NCBI GenBank assembly: GCA_005406025.1 | Contig: BGZK01002038.1 | Location: forward strand, 1 to 64,000 | Reading direction: 5' to 3' | DNA from: Eumeta japonica | Taxonomy: Eukaryota; Arthropoda; Insecta; Lepidoptera; Psychidae | DNA length: 64,000 nucleotides | In this document: one piece after another, positions 21,551 through 34,084 of the stretch | Layout of the letters: every line of letters begins with the position of its first letter | Numbering within the stretch: position 1 is the first letter of the stretch | Translations under genes and position numbers: made by a program | The notes under the pieces: model-generated | Seen by the model: the letters and a program-made list of their open reading frames with translations, nothing else | What the model was told of the DNA's origin: nothing | Databases searched by the model: none

Positions 21551-24500
21551 CTGTCGAAATAAAAAAAAAACAGTATGTAAAATGGAATATTAAATTTTCA
21601 TTCATTACATTAATAAAAGATTCATATTTGTTTAATTACACGTCCTTCGGTTGTTTCATAAAAAAATATGAGGAAACATTTCCAAAGTACTTACTCGACG
21701 TCGTAAATTTCAGAGTCTTTGGCTAGAAAGTGTTTGATCGTAGGGACCTGCCTAACTATTTTGAGCCCTATTCTTCTCCTCGCCCTGTTCAGGCACCGTA
21801 GGGCATCCACTTCGGCGAACGGTATGCAGACTTTTCTGTTCCAGTCTATTAGTTGCGTTTCGACTAGAGCGTCGACGAGCTTATCGGTGTTCTCTACGTT
21901 TGGAAATATTATGACTTCATACAGAGAGCCCTGTAAAGAAAGCGATAGTTGACCTAAGTATGGTTACTTGTAATTTAGCTTTGTGCTTAACAACGATTAA
22001 GTATTCTATATTGCTTGTTCATATGTTATCGTAATCATTTTTACTACTGAACGTAACACGTCCAAGATTTGCAATCAAACACGGCTCGGTTGTAAATAAA
22101 CCAAATGCTCTGGGATATTATAACGTAAAAAAATATGTAAAATTTCATGCAAGAAATATTTTTGGAGTTTACTCCTTAAGAATTGATTTCATATTTAGGC
22201 CCGGGGTTTGGAATTTTATGGGAGTAAAATCAAGTGTTAGATAAATGACGTTACGCTATCGTCATGGTTACTGTTTACATTTCAATCAATCAGAATGTGA
22301 CAAATATAATAGATTTCCTCCACGAATCGTTGTTAGTGTACACAGAAGGGGGTTCAAAACTATTGAAGAAACGTTACCATGAACTTCCACTTATACTTGG
22401 TGGAGATTTTAATATTGATTTTAATAAAGAAGATGGTTTCCTTTTAGTACAATTTTTGAAAGATGAACTGAACTTAGATTTAATTTCTGACAGAACACTA
22501 GGGACAACTAGATATGGTTCAACTATTGATGCGATGTTTTCACGATTTATCACACATGTATCTTCCGACATTCATGTATCATATTTTAGTTACCAAAAAC
22601 CAATTGTTTCAGTGTTTAATGATATAGCTATTGTTCCTGTGATAAACATTACGCAAGATACCGTCAATGATAGAGAAAATCAATCTTACTAAAAATTTTA
22701 TTGTATAACATAATTATTTTCAATATTTTCTTAAATGACGAATTAATTGTTTTACTATTATCATAAATAAATGAATTGTGTATTATGCTTTGAATAATAT
22801 AATAGATGCTTTCATTTACCATTATACTAATCTATATGTACGATATCATCTTAAAGGAGTAAATTCCAGTCGTGCGTCGGAGCTGACACACTCACAATTT
22901 TTATTTGCTGCTTATTGTTATTAGTATTATTATTAATATTATTATTATTATTATTGGTAATAATATAGAAGTATTATATTTTTGTCAACAAAAGTTTAAA
23001 TATGAAAAATAATATCAATTAATACATATGCGGTAACAAGTACGAAACAATTAATCCATTAATAACCTCAGATACATGGTATTTTCAAAATTTGTTCGAA
23101 ATTCGAAATAATCATTATTTATTATGATGATAAATATTTAAAAATTATATTTAATACATCAACACACAGTATTTTATTTTTTTTTTCATAAGTTTGTTCA
23201 TTATGATTTTGAAAAATAAGATAATAAAATTAATAATTACCTCCTTCTGACATTTTGTTGAATCGCGTTCTGATTATTTATTAATAAATAAAAAATTTCA
23301 CCAAAAATCTTTTATTTTTTGTATTACTACCGATATCTGTTGGCAATTACAAAAACATAAAACATTCATTTTAATGTACATTTCAGATATTTAAGCGAAA
23401 CGACAGATCAAAATATGAATAACTGCCAGTTAAAAAATTCAATTACAGCTAATCGGTCCTATATCAAGCTATGATTTTCAATACACTTATTTCCAATCGA
23501 TTAGTGATGAGATTGAAAAAGAAATAAAGTTTAAAAGTTAAATAGTTTTTTTAGGTTATCGTGATTACACCGGATTTTCAGGCGACTGTAAAAGCAAACC
23601 TACGCTCGCGCTTAAGGCATGCAATAATCATTTTATCACACTACCAGATATATTGTTTTAGCCAAATTATTGTACCGAGTAGGATGTTTATTAGTATGTA
23701 CCTATTCAATTAATTATTATTTTAATTGTTTTATTCGCTTCCTTATTTTAAGTATAACATTGTTTTAAACGTGCTAGTTCGAATCATAAAGATGGAATAA
23801 GCGATTCTTCAGTTTTGGACGGGACTAGTCGGGTTGTTATCGTCACATAATACAGTAGAAAATTTTTGCCGTCGTCATTGACAGGAAGGTCGTTACCTCA
23901 ATCGAAGGTTATGGGCACATTCTTTTGGATTTAAACTACTTCGTTGACGGGTCTCAATACGAATAATTAAGGTCGAGTAAGGAGAATAATTGGTACGTGG
24001 TGGGGCTACCGGCAGTGGGGGGCATTCCCTCAGCGGCAACGTACCTCTGACGGTCACACCAGCGGTGTGAGGAAAGATGGCGGGTAGGAAGCTGGCTATT
24101 TGAGTACATGCCATGTGCTAATTATAACGCTCGGAAGGGGTAACGGCAGGGGCAGTCACTATATTTCTTTTATTTTATTTACAGTATCTACCATTTATTT
24201 ACTTGTTTGGAAAAAATCATCGGTTTCTGCTATTAACATAATTGACGTCATTTATTTTTATGTGAATACTCTGTTTGATAATTAAAAATAATTGAGTATA
24301 CACTTAATAGATTAGGTCAATTATAATATCTTGGTAAATAAAAAAAAATATATGTATCTATTTTTTCTATATAATATCGTGACGAGCGAAAACGTTTCAT
24401 TTGTAACGTACGCTGCCTCCAAACAATTTTCTCCAACACATTTCGATGTTGATAGACTTCAAGAAACATATTCACAAGTTACTATTGTATGAATCGCTAG

Positions 24501-27500
24501 TTGAAATAATAAAAATGGAATGTTATTATTTTACGGCTAATGGATAATGAAAATCGTGAGATTGCCTCTGAATTTGCTTCTGAATGTTATGGAACCAATC
24601 CAAAGAAACCAATGACAATAAAACTAGGGACTAAATTTTGGTATTGCAGCTTCGAAACTGTCGTCTGTATCCCAAATTCAATTATACCACTCGATAACTA
24701 AAGAATAAAAAGAAATAGGTTGAGTAGTAATTGTTATACAACGCAGTACTATTGTTCAAGCTTCAGTTTTGAATTTGCTTCGCCGCTCCTCCGCCGCCGC
24801 CACACATTTTCCAGCTCCCCGACCTCAAATATACAAGACTGTTTTGGGATTAGTTCGCTATACTTGCGTAAATTCATAACACCAATAGTATCGTCGGCAA
24901 AGCTTCGTTTCTCCCATACGATGAACTCGTTTCTCCATCACGAGTCGATAAAAATTAAAATCGATTAGCTGTAAAGCAAGATTTTATTCTAGTTGATGTA
25001 ATCGGTTGTGAGATAAGATTGTATTATGAGATTATTAATGGCGATGTAAACATAATAGACAAGCATTACGTTTAGAAATATATGAATGCATTGAAATATA
25101 TATATATATAGTAGTAGCGGACCTAGGTGGCATGTTAGGTATCTGGCCTTTGTGCTTAGTTCCGCAAATGAGTTTTCGCGTTTGATTTAAAATTAGAGTA
25201 GAATAATATAATCGAATCCGATCTCCCGAAGAACAAGCGAATAAGCTGTAGATAAAAAAAATAGAGAGAAAGGGGACAAGGGATGATGCCGAGTGTATAA
25301 GCTTCAATAGTGATAGAAGAGTGGATTATTATAATTAAGTCAATAAGAGATCGTATTGAAAGTAATAAGATGATATCCTAAAGAACCGATTAATTAATAT
25401 ATTGACCTTAAATGAAATTTTCTTTTCATTTAAATACATGAATCCTTGGACTTCATCGAAGATCCTAAACATACGTCGCCTCGAACTACGCCCTACAGTA
25501 TATATATATAGCTGGACCGGCAGACGTGATTGCAGACAAGCAATCTATCTATTTAAAAGCGGGTCTCGCTTTCGACTCTGATCCCGCTACCGATCACAGT
25601 TCCGATCTGGACGTAGCCAGGGGCCAACGATTCCTTCATCTTTGGAAATCGATCCAGATTAGGCTCTCGATTATTAAGGCGATCCCACGCTCAATTGCGA
25701 TCTTGGTCTCGTTCTCAATTCCAATACCGCTACCGGTATAAGTCTTAAAGTGTAATAATGATTTTAAATTGAATGTGGTGCCGGTAAAGGATATTCTTGT
25801 CAATCCGTCTTATGTCGATTGAGAGGCGGGGGTCTAGGGAAATAAAAATTCAAGTTTGTGTGTATTTTTGGATGAAAAATAATGAAAAAAAATTCCCAGA
25901 AAAAAAAATTAAAAAGTGGAATTCGTCAACTAGGCCGCCAACAAGAATAAAAACTATTCTACTTATCTTTCAAGTTGGACAAAATTACGTATAGTCTGCA
26001 ACATTTCATTGAATACAGTTGAGTAGTTTCGGAGCTTAGAATAAACGAACATTGTGACGTGAGATTTTCAAGTATATAAATATATAAACAGTGTCCAACC
26101 AATAAGTTTTGTAGGTTTATCGATACTTGATAATTCTGAAACTTAACAACTTAAATTGTGTTATTCGCTAATTATTGTTATTGTTACGGACAGCCGCGCT
26201 CATAGTGATATGGAATTTTTTTGTGTTTTATTGTATTTTGTATGTGTTAATTAAACAATTTGAATAGTTGTCTCTTTATTGCCCTGGCAGGGATTAGTTG
26301 TTAGAAATTATATATTTTGCTATGTTTGTTCGTTTGTGTATATTTATTGTGTTTAATGGAATTTCTTGTCTTGTTTGTTTTTATTGTGTTTTATCATATA
26401 TTATGTTTTGTCGTATTTAATTACGAAATTATTGTGATGTGTATATGAGTTGCATGTGAAATCGTGCCTTGACGGGGGAGATCAATAAGAGGCAGAGATA
26501 CCCCGGCCGTCTATACGATACGACCGAGAAATCAGTGTACCGAGTGCACGTGGCGCTCGCACGTGAAATATGCGAAGTGCATGGTCACGCCCCCTCGTAT
26601 GCAGCTCATATGTGCAGGCGGATGCGCCATCTATAAATTGCAGTGGAATCCGGCGCAATTGTACTCGGACCGCCACTTGTAAAGTTCGTGATGCAATAAA
26701 CAAGTATGAACACCGAAACGCTGTCCATAATTTTGCCCACACACCGCAGAAATCCATACTCCGAGGCGATTGTGAAGGAAAATCCGAAGTGCGGGCTTAC
26801 GCGGCGATACTAAAACCGCCGTTACAATTATATAAAAAAAGCGATGCGTCTGTCAGCTCCGACACACAATTTAAGTTTACTCCTTCAAAATAATTTTCTT
26901 GGGTAAACTAGGAGAGGATAAACAGAGCACATTTTATGATATTGACAACATCTTATAACACGTATGTATATACTTTTATTCATATTTATTTATACTGATT
27001 TGCTAAAATATATTATAAGAATCTTATTACGTAGTAATAGCAGCAGTTTAACTTTGCCCAATTAAAAATGAGGCATATAAATGCTTCATTTTTAATAGTT
27101 CATTGTTTATAAATACAATGAAAAAAAATACGTGCTTTCAGTATAACAAGCGAGAACATGTTGCGCGGAGGGGCAGCATAATTACTTCACTTTTAGTTAA
27201 CACTCGATTTTACTCCCTGTCTACATAATTCACTCACAGCAGGCTTCATATGAAAATCGATTCATATATATATATTTGTACATATAGGTTGTAAACTCCG
27301 ATAAATTACCTTCGTGTTCAACACGACGACGCCGTTGGAGACGTCTCCGTACGGACAGAAGATCCTGAGGCCGAGCGTGTCCGCCATCGCGGGGTGCTGC
27401 AGCTGCGCCTGCAGCAGGTAGTACAGCGGGGCGCCGCGGGGCCACGGCTTCTTGGCGCGTTCTTGAACTTCGACCCACTTCTCTTTGGGGATTTCTACTA

Positions 27501-27510
27501 GGGCGTCCAT
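21151..27510 (-). CDS. FR47-like/GLYAT-like GNAT N-acyltransferase A, intact, 278 aa
   Basis: Exons 27510-27310, 21930-21695 and 21550-21151 join in phases 0 and 2 without any correction. The product has an N-terminal half (MDALVEIPKEKWVEVQER, PWPRGAPLYYLLQAQ, FCPYGDVSNGVVV), a middle helix-rich part (LIDWNRKVCIPFAEVDALR) and a C-terminal GNAT domain with YGLFSTKDNSLIAW, HLYCEEKHRRRGYAETVLKY, DDNLNSMKLFRKMDF and GRGIWTFV. The RRRGYA loop fits the R-x-x-G-x-A acyl-CoA signature. Insect members of this family are about 280 aa, so the length is right. The role is probably transfer of an acyl group from acyl-CoA to a small amine or amino acid; the substrate cannot be read from sequence. No signal peptide or membrane segment is present. 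A copy lies 3 kb downstream on the same strand, indicating tandem duplication. Confidence 0.8.
21695..21930 (-). CDS. Acyltransferase A, exon 2
   Basis: Acceptor TTTCTTTACAG and donor GTAAGT bound 236 nt (78 codons plus GA). It encodes GSLYEVIIFPNVENTDKLVD and continues to KHFLAKDSEIYDV. It matches copy B exon 2 over its whole length except the last few codons. Confidence 0.8.
22264..22692 (+). mobile_element. Fragment of a transposon endonuclease/exonuclease/phosphatase (EEP) domain, Helentron-like
   Basis: An open frame of 142 codons reads MVTVYISINQ, then HELPLILGGDFNIDFN, TLGTTRYGSTIDAMFSR and VSYFSYQKPIVSVF. GGDFNID is the catalytic GDFN block of EEP nucleases, and the GTTRxGSTIDAMF and Y-F-S-Y-x-K-P blocks are the C-terminal ones. 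From memory this variant accompanies the helicase of Helentron-type Helitrons in insects. The N-terminal half of the domain is missing, so it is a relic. It is on the opposite strand to the host gene and inside its intron. Confidence 0.65.
22851..22894 (+). repeat. Element end, inverted relative of 26840-26889
   Basis: AAGGAGTAAATTCCAGTCGT then GCGTCGGAGCTGACACAC. It lies 160 bp after the endonuclease fragment and is about 80% identical by eye to the reverse complement of the second end. Probably a terminal or subterminal element sequence. Confidence 0.55.
22914..22962. repeat. ATT trinucleotide microsatellite
   Basis: Imperfect ATT/TATTA array interrupted by single GTT and AAT units. Confidence 0.85.
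25550..25745 (+). repeat. Degenerate array of GATCC/GATTCC-like units
   Basis: The sequence is built from loosely repeated pieces such as CTCTGATCCCGCTACCGATC, TCGATCCAG and CTCAATTCCAATACCGCTAC. Related arrays occur at 37210-37530 (same strand) and 38060-38270 (opposite strand). Such hexamer-like arrays are typical of subterminal regions of some DNA transposons, but no terminal repeats could be assigned. Confidence 0.45.
26840..26889 (-). repeat. Element end, inverted relative of 22851-22894
   Basis: On the minus strand it reads TTGAAGGAGTAAACTTAAAT then TGTGTGTCGGAGCTGACAG. Together with the 22.85 kb copy it brackets 4 kb of the intron in inverted orientation. Confidence 0.55.
27310..27510 (-). 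CDS. Acyltransferase A, exon 1
   Basis: It has 67 codons ending AAG before donor GTAATT. The start MDALVEIP at 27510 aligns with copy B. An in-frame ATG at 27564 (MSFIVTQYV) would add 18 residues and has no counterpart in copy B, so the downstream start is preferred. The exon is strikingly GC-rich at third positions compared with the flanking DNA. Confidence 0.75.
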
Positions 27511-27721
27511 TTTAGTATCTGCAAAGTCATCGTTTAAAACGTATTGCGTCACTATGAAACTCATAAATATCTATTGATTGTGAATCGCTTTCGTGATATC
27601 GATGTATGAATCGGTCGGTGATTGTAAGTAGCCAGACAGTTGCATTCATGCTATTAGCGTTGTCATACGAGTATCTAATAATATAATTATATGACTCATT
27701 CGTATGATGCTACAACACTTA

Positions 27722-27981
27722 CAGCGGTGTGCTTCAAACTGTAATAGCAATAATTAACTGCTAACTAGCAAAATTTAAAACTAAACATGTCGAAATATTG
27801 ACAATTTCACAAATATTGGCATTTGTGATATTAAATTAATGTCATAAATACTAATGTCTTTAAGACTACCTTAGTTAACTACCAATTGTGAAGTTAAAAC
27901 AACGTATCTTTATGTGTTTAGCTTTTAACTTTAACAGTTAACAGTTAATTATTTCCAATGAGAGTCTGAAGCACACCGCTG
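27722..27981. mobile_element. 260-bp MITE with 19-bp terminal inverted repeats and TTA target duplication
   Basis: The left end CAGCGGTGTGCTTCAAACT matches the reverse complement of the right end, CAGCGGTGTGCTTCAGACT, at 18 of 19 bases. TTA flanks it on both sides (27719-27721 and 27982-27984). A 3-bp T-W-A duplication is typical of PIF/Harbinger elements, which makes that superfamily the first choice. The interior is AT-rich with no coding capacity. It lies about 200 bp upstream of acyltransferase A and could overlap its promoter. Confidence 0.75.
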
Positions 27982-29835
27982 TTATTATTACTACTGTAAC
28001 ATTTTAACTATATGATTAAGAAATGATTACTTATCAGTATGACGTTAAGTGTTATGGTTTTGAAAATATAAACACTTCACAAGTTATCATTTGAGGGCTT
28101 ACAAATGTTATTTTACTTTTGCACTTTTAGAAAATGTTTACTATCGCATTTGAAATGCATAGAAGTATCGTTTAGAATCGTAAAACCGAAGGCATAATTC
28201 TTTTTGACAGTTTTTGAGTAAGGACTCTAAGTAGTAGCTGACAAAAACTAAATAAAATAAAATATTTTATTTCAAAATATTTCAGTCAGCAGTTCTGTCT
28301 GCGTAGGTTCATGTAAAATATATTCCTGTCTCGGTCTTTTTTTATTTTTAATTAATCAATAAAGAAACGACTATGAAAATATCTTTATTGAAAATTAATT
28401 GATTTTCATGCACGAACAAAGGAAAAGGTACTTATATGTAAACAAGTCAATTTTATATTTAGAGATTGTAACGTATTTGTAAAAAGTTAAATGTGGGGAT
28501 TGAAATTGAGTAACAAAAAAAAAAATTCAAAAGTTCTTAAATTTTTGCATTATTCCGTGTATATTCTTAAACCAACCTTATGCGTCGTATTTGACGTGTC
28601 GGGTAATGACGTCGCATGCGTTTTTCGTAGATCTAAGATACGGATATAATATTTCCATACAAACTCACATTTTATTAATCTATGCAGACATTTGCATGAA
28701 AAGTTTACGATGTGTACAGTTTATGAAAAAATACAGCAAGGAGGGGCAAATTTTATGTAAAACAATCACGAGCAGTATTATGTGCCCACATCTTTAAATA
28801 AGAGCGAGTTATCAGACGAAGTGCGAAGAACAATGCATAATCATAAACAATTCATATTTTATCAGAACATATTTACGAGATGGTTTTGCATAACTGAAAT
28901 AATGCGAGATTGAATATGTTATAAATGATTTCGAATCCGGTTGAGAATATCAGAAATTATATTCAGTAAAAAATTATGTTCTTATTCGATGACCGGTTGC
29001 TAACTTCAAAATACATTTGAGGTAAGCAATAATTATAGGCAGAAGCATAAAGACGACTTAGAAAATAAAAAGGATTGTTAAACGGCCTTTGAAGCTTTTC
29101 TTATTTATCCAAGTATTTGAACTTTAGTCGCGTCCCGAAAGAGCTGACAAGGTCATGACAAAAATGACATCAATCTTAAGGACAGGACTTGTGACTTGAA
29201 GGTACAAAAAATGTAATGAAGAAAGTAACTTGTCCTTATTGAAAGAATAATAGAACGCACAAACCATCAGTTTTACTATCCAAGAATATGATAAATTTTG
29301 ATATCGCTCGATTGGCAATCGAATTTTCTTCATGTATAGATTACATATTATGTAAACAAAAAGGTTTCCATGTTAGTGTTACTACAAATCGATGTCGTTT
29401 TTCATACATTTTATTAATTCAAAGCTACCTTATCTGGCCGGGTTGTATATATTGTCACATCAACAATAAAATACGAAATAAGCAGTGACGATAAAGGTGC
29501 ATCAAGTCGGAAAAAAGATGCTTTTGGGGCATTTGAATGGCTTAAGCTAGTTAACCATAAAACATACACCAAATGGATGTATTACATAACTATATATCCT
29601 AAGGATACCAATAAAAAAAGCCCGCGACAGCATACGTCTGTCTTCTAAAGATGATAAACCATAAACATTTTTGTCTTTAAAATAACAGCCAACGGTCGGT
29701 GGTGGGCGACCGCCGGAGGTGGCGATTGGCGAATGGGGCGGAGTCAGCGACATTCGCGCGCTATTTTATCAAAAAAACACCTAAACAATAATTCTGTAAC
29801 CCATGAGCGGAGTCGCGGACATTGGTTTTATAGAT

Positions 29836-29839
<4 letters not shown>

Positions 29840-29877
<38 letters not shown>
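29840..29877. repeat. (TA)n microsatellite
   Basis: Uninterrupted TA array of about 38 bp. Confidence 0.95.
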
Positions 29878-29884
<7 letters not shown>

Positions 29885-30971
29885 AAAAAAATTAATTCGG
29901 TACCACAGTAAAGTTAGTTATTGTGTGAGGTCATTTGAGACAAACAAAAATTGGAAATGGCGACTTAAACGTAAATAGTGTACAAGCTATAATTTAAGGT
30001 GCACGAAAAAAAAAAGATAATTTTTTGGCATCAATAACTAATGATTTCCTTATTATTTTGTTTATATTCAACCAACGTAATTTGAACTTTGAAAGTGCGA
30101 TTTCTAAAAGTGAGGAAAGTTTGTCGAAAATATGTAAGCACGCCTGGTGGCAAAAAGACGAAACATTTACTTTTTCATATAATCGTCAGCCAATACTTTG
30201 TAGTCGGTATTTGCTGACAATTATCAAGTACAAAAACTACGAAAAAAGTTATCACAGTATAATTTGTAGTACTTAATTTATTAACAACAAAAAGTCTGAA
30301 AATCTCTACTCTTGTCGTATGATCCTTTAGATTCCTCCAGTAAAATATGTACAAAAGGCTCGGACAAAAAAGTTGTACAAAAACACCAACATGTTTGCGT
30401 GACTAGTTTTCGATTCAACTTCTTTATTATTCTGACATTTTCTGCTCAAGTTATGTAAATTAAGACACAGACATATTTGTAATTTCTGGACAATCCTGCC
30501 TTACGTTCAAAAATTGCACTTTTACGGCGGGTAATACACAAAAACATAATAAGTAAAAATAATCCGTTAGATTTGACAGATAATATTAGATAATCTGTCA
30601 AATTTTGTGGATTACGTTTACGATGAGCTGAACAAGAGAGATTCGAGAATCGACGAAATAGAAAACAGTTAATTCCTAAAAATGTGCAATAGCAACTGAT
30701 TTCTAAAATGGTTATTATACTTGAAATTTTAACTTGAGCCATAATTCTAATACTTTTCATCGAAGTTTCTTCGTGACCAACTTTTTCTGTAATATCCAAA
30801 ACATGCCACGATTCAGTATTGTTGAGCTTTCGATATAATTTAGCTTCGCTATCGTTCATTGTTAATCGACTGAAACCTATATTTTGTAATGTTAATCATA
30901 TTGAATTAAATTAAAAAAAAATAAATATCCTATTTTTATTATTTTTAGGTACTTTGAAACATCATTTTTCA

Positions 30972-31062
30972 CTTAAGGGTGACAGGTTTGGAAAGTTTCT
31001 TTTTATTCACATCGTGTCGCTGCTATAGTTTGGAGCTGCCATCTAGTTTCTGTATGTTTCTT
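30972..31062 (+). repeat. Dispersed repeat, inverted relative of 38365-38464
   Basis: GGGTGACAGGTTTGGAAAGT, TTATTCACATCGTGTCG and GCCATCTAGTTTCTGTATGT match, by eye at about three quarters of positions, GGGTGACGGGTCTGGCAAGT, TTATTCACATCGTGTCA and GCCATCTATAGTTCC read on the minus strand at 38.4 kb. The family is unknown. Confidence 0.6.
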
Positions 31063-32338
31063 ATTGTCACAAAAAAAAAAGAGAGCTTAAATATTTCTAC
31101 CCGACAACAGATGGCTCTATCACTCAATAAATCTGAGGTTTACAATTAATACATTTTCTAGAACAAAAGTATAAAGTCTTGTGCAATTACTGCGATATGA
31201 TTTTTTTTTAGTCTATTCAGTACTATAATTTTAAGTACACCGTAAATAGGTTAATTTTCGATTTATATTTTTAATAATAAAAAAAATAATTGTAAAATGA
31301 CATCTGTTATTGAGAAGAAAAACATAATTAAAAATGTGTTGAAGAAAAAAACGAGGAATTGATTGTGCATATACATGACCGAAGATTCTGCTCATATCTC
31401 GTTGACCTACACAGTTCAAATACAATTAATACGCCCACCTGGTGTGGTCGCGCTGAATCGTGATATTACGAAAAAAAATTATTTTAAAATTAAATACTTG
31501 TTAGAGATAAAGTTTACAACAGAACAACAAATAAAGATTGGTTTTACTAATCCTTCGGAATACTCAGTTTAATGTTATATGTAGTGTTATTCACAATGCT
31601 CGATATGCATTAATTACTACATTAATAGTTTTTTTTTTTTTTTATAAAAGTGTAATGGAATAAAAATAATATAGTTATGAAAAAGTATAGTGCCCTCCTT
31701 CATTAGTGACTTATTATTTACCGTCTTACCGCCGTCTTTTAAAAATAATAGATCAAATATAAAAGTCCGTTAAAGTGTACTCACCTAAAATATTAAATAA
31801 AGCGGTACGCAATGCACTGCCTACAAATATCACTTCAACAATTCTATTGTCCTGGAATGTATTTATAGTCGTTATTATCTTACAAAGTCTTGTTTACTTG
31901 GAAACAACGCAAGTGAGGCTTGGTTTTTAATGTCATTGTTTTGATTACATTAATAAAATACACATTATGTGATAAAAAATTAAGTAATGTAATGACTTGA
32001 TAGATAGTTTACAATGGAAGTTGTGCAAGTTATGAATCAGTGGGAGGTTACTTGGTGTTCCCACTGAGTGGAAAGTGTAATTTGTTACAATTAGCTTTTG
32101 GGCGCATACCTAGAGAGATTATATAGAATTGGTTATATTCCAAATAGATATGCGTCAATTAGAAAGTTCCACAAATGAAGAATGTAGATTAAACTAATAT
32201 TTTAGTATTAGACATAGCTAGGCATTTTTAAAAATAATATAGGTAGATATATCTGTTTATGTTTAGAATACGTATAAAATAGATATTTCAAGCTTTAAGT
32301 ATGAGGTGTTTCGTGTGAATATTGAAAATATCTAAGTA

Positions 32339-32971
32339 CAATTGAATCGCGATAAGTTAAAGTCCAAGGGAAACACAAAATATTTTAAGTTATAGAGGTT
32401 TTAAGTTATCAAGGGTCTATGTTAGGGATAGGTTAATATAGAGGTAGGTATGTACATATGTATGTATGTACCCTTGTTCCACCCTTTATCAGCGTATGTG
32501 AGTGTTGTTAGTTTTCTTTTTGAACTCATTTTAAGCCAATTTTATCACTCAGAAAGTAAAGCAATGTTTCCAGGACAATGATCAAAAATTTATGATCCAA
32601 GGCTTATTTATGTCTTAAGGCTAACCGCCGCAAAGCTTTATAGAATTTCGAAGAAGCAAACAATAGGCGACATATGTATTGTTTACGTGAACAATTTAAC
32701 TAGTGAACATGTGCAAGCAATAAATACCGAAACCTTTTGTTTTGCACACTCTTTCAAAATGACTCATTGACAAACAATTTTATGTTATAGAGGTTGTGGA
32801 AACATTTCTTTAAGTTACTGAGGGCCAATACAGAGATTACTTATTTAAGTTATAGAGGTTGCGTATTTTAAGTTATAGAGGTTTTGGGCTGTGATGGGCA
32901 GGGAACATATTATTTTTTGAAGTTATAGGGGTTTTTAAGTTACCGAGGTTTGAGTTATCGAGGTTCTACTG
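32339..32971. mobile_element. 633-bp non-autonomous pogo/Tigger-like element
   Basis: The left end CAATTGAATCGCGATAAGTT and the reverse complement of the right end CAGTAGAACCTCGATAACTC share about 17 of 23 bases, and TA dinucleotides flank both (32337-32338 and 32972-32973). CAGTAGAACCTCGATAA is the usual start of pogo/Tigger elements (Tc1/mariner group, TA target). Inside are several copies of AAGTTATAGAGGTT near both ends (for example 32387-32400 and around 32850-32880). No transposase is encoded. Confidence 0.65.
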
Positions 32972-34084
32972 TACCTCTCGATTTACTGATGAAAATGTGA
33001 GGACTGTTATATCACTATCTAAGACTTTTTACTTAGGGGACATTAATTCCTTATAGTAAGATAATACAGAGGTTTAATATACAAGTTGTATACTTCTTTT
33101 AAGCGTTGTTTGTTATATTTATTTGTCAAATTGTTAGTGTTTATAAATTCATTGCTTAGATCATTTCTGTATTCAGACTTAATAAAAGGTGAAGGAATAA
33201 TATAATTGAATAGTCAAAAATTATGTTAGAGTTATTGACTACATTATAATATTTTTAATATTTAAATATATAGGAAGTGAAGTATTATTTGTTTACGAAA
33301 GACAATTAAAATCTAATTAAAAATATTGCATTGAAATTCTTCAAATCAGTTCATTTCTTTAACATGGCAACATAGTGGCGTTTGATATCATTGTGACGTT
33401 ATTAGCTAAACACACGAGAATTCAGAGTTAATATTATTCTATTGTCTCTGAAATTCTAGTGTTGCCATTACCGTAATCATTAAAATTTAACAAATATGCA
33501 TTATTTCACGTCTTGTTAGTACTTGACAATATTTGTAAATATTAATTAGCGTCTGAATTTTGATATTGGTAAGCACTTCCGCTCATTCTTCATATTTCTC
33601 ACATCTTCAGGTGAGAAATGTGATGAATTAGTAAGGACAATTGTTAAGAACGTAATCACGTAATCACTATAGTTATCAATTGTTATGATATCAATCTTAT
33701 TAAATGATTAAAATAAATGATTAATTAAGTGTCTTAATTAATAATTTCTTCTATATTTAAATCTTTTATTTTGTCACCAATACAGTGCTTATTTTAAAAG
33801 CGGGTAACACTAAAGGGAGCGCCACAACCGGTTAACCGCAAACGTGAAGTAGCCGACGAGTCGTCGTTGTCTGCTATAATTATTACGTTGCAATAAAATT
33901 GTCACGAGTCATTTAGATCGATTAAAGATAATCTTTTGCTGTTGCTAGTCGCGTCAGTGTTGAGCACGACGTTTAAGACAACTTATTAATTGGAGACATT
34001 AACTTTTAGAAAACATTACCAATGTCACTTAGATACCTGTATTACGATACTGTTTTAGTTAGATAATTTCGTAATCAACAAGAA

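Larger units (their letters stand above)
21931..27309. other. Acyltransferase A intron 1, 5.4 kb, filled with element debris
   Basis: Copy B has a 251-bp intron at the same position, so this one has grown. It contains a Helentron-type endonuclease fragment, a pair of inverted related ends (22851-22894, 26840-26889), an ATT microsatellite (22914-22962), a degenerate GAT/TCC-rich array (25550-25745), a TA-run and CG-rich blocks near 23.9-24.1 and 26.45-26.85 kb. No further exon was found. Confidence 0.6.

Noticed and set aside
22264..22692. Cellular exonuclease or AP endonuclease gene
   Set aside because: Only the C-terminal half of the domain is present, no promoter or exons fit, and the GTTRYGSTIDAMF variant is the transposon type.
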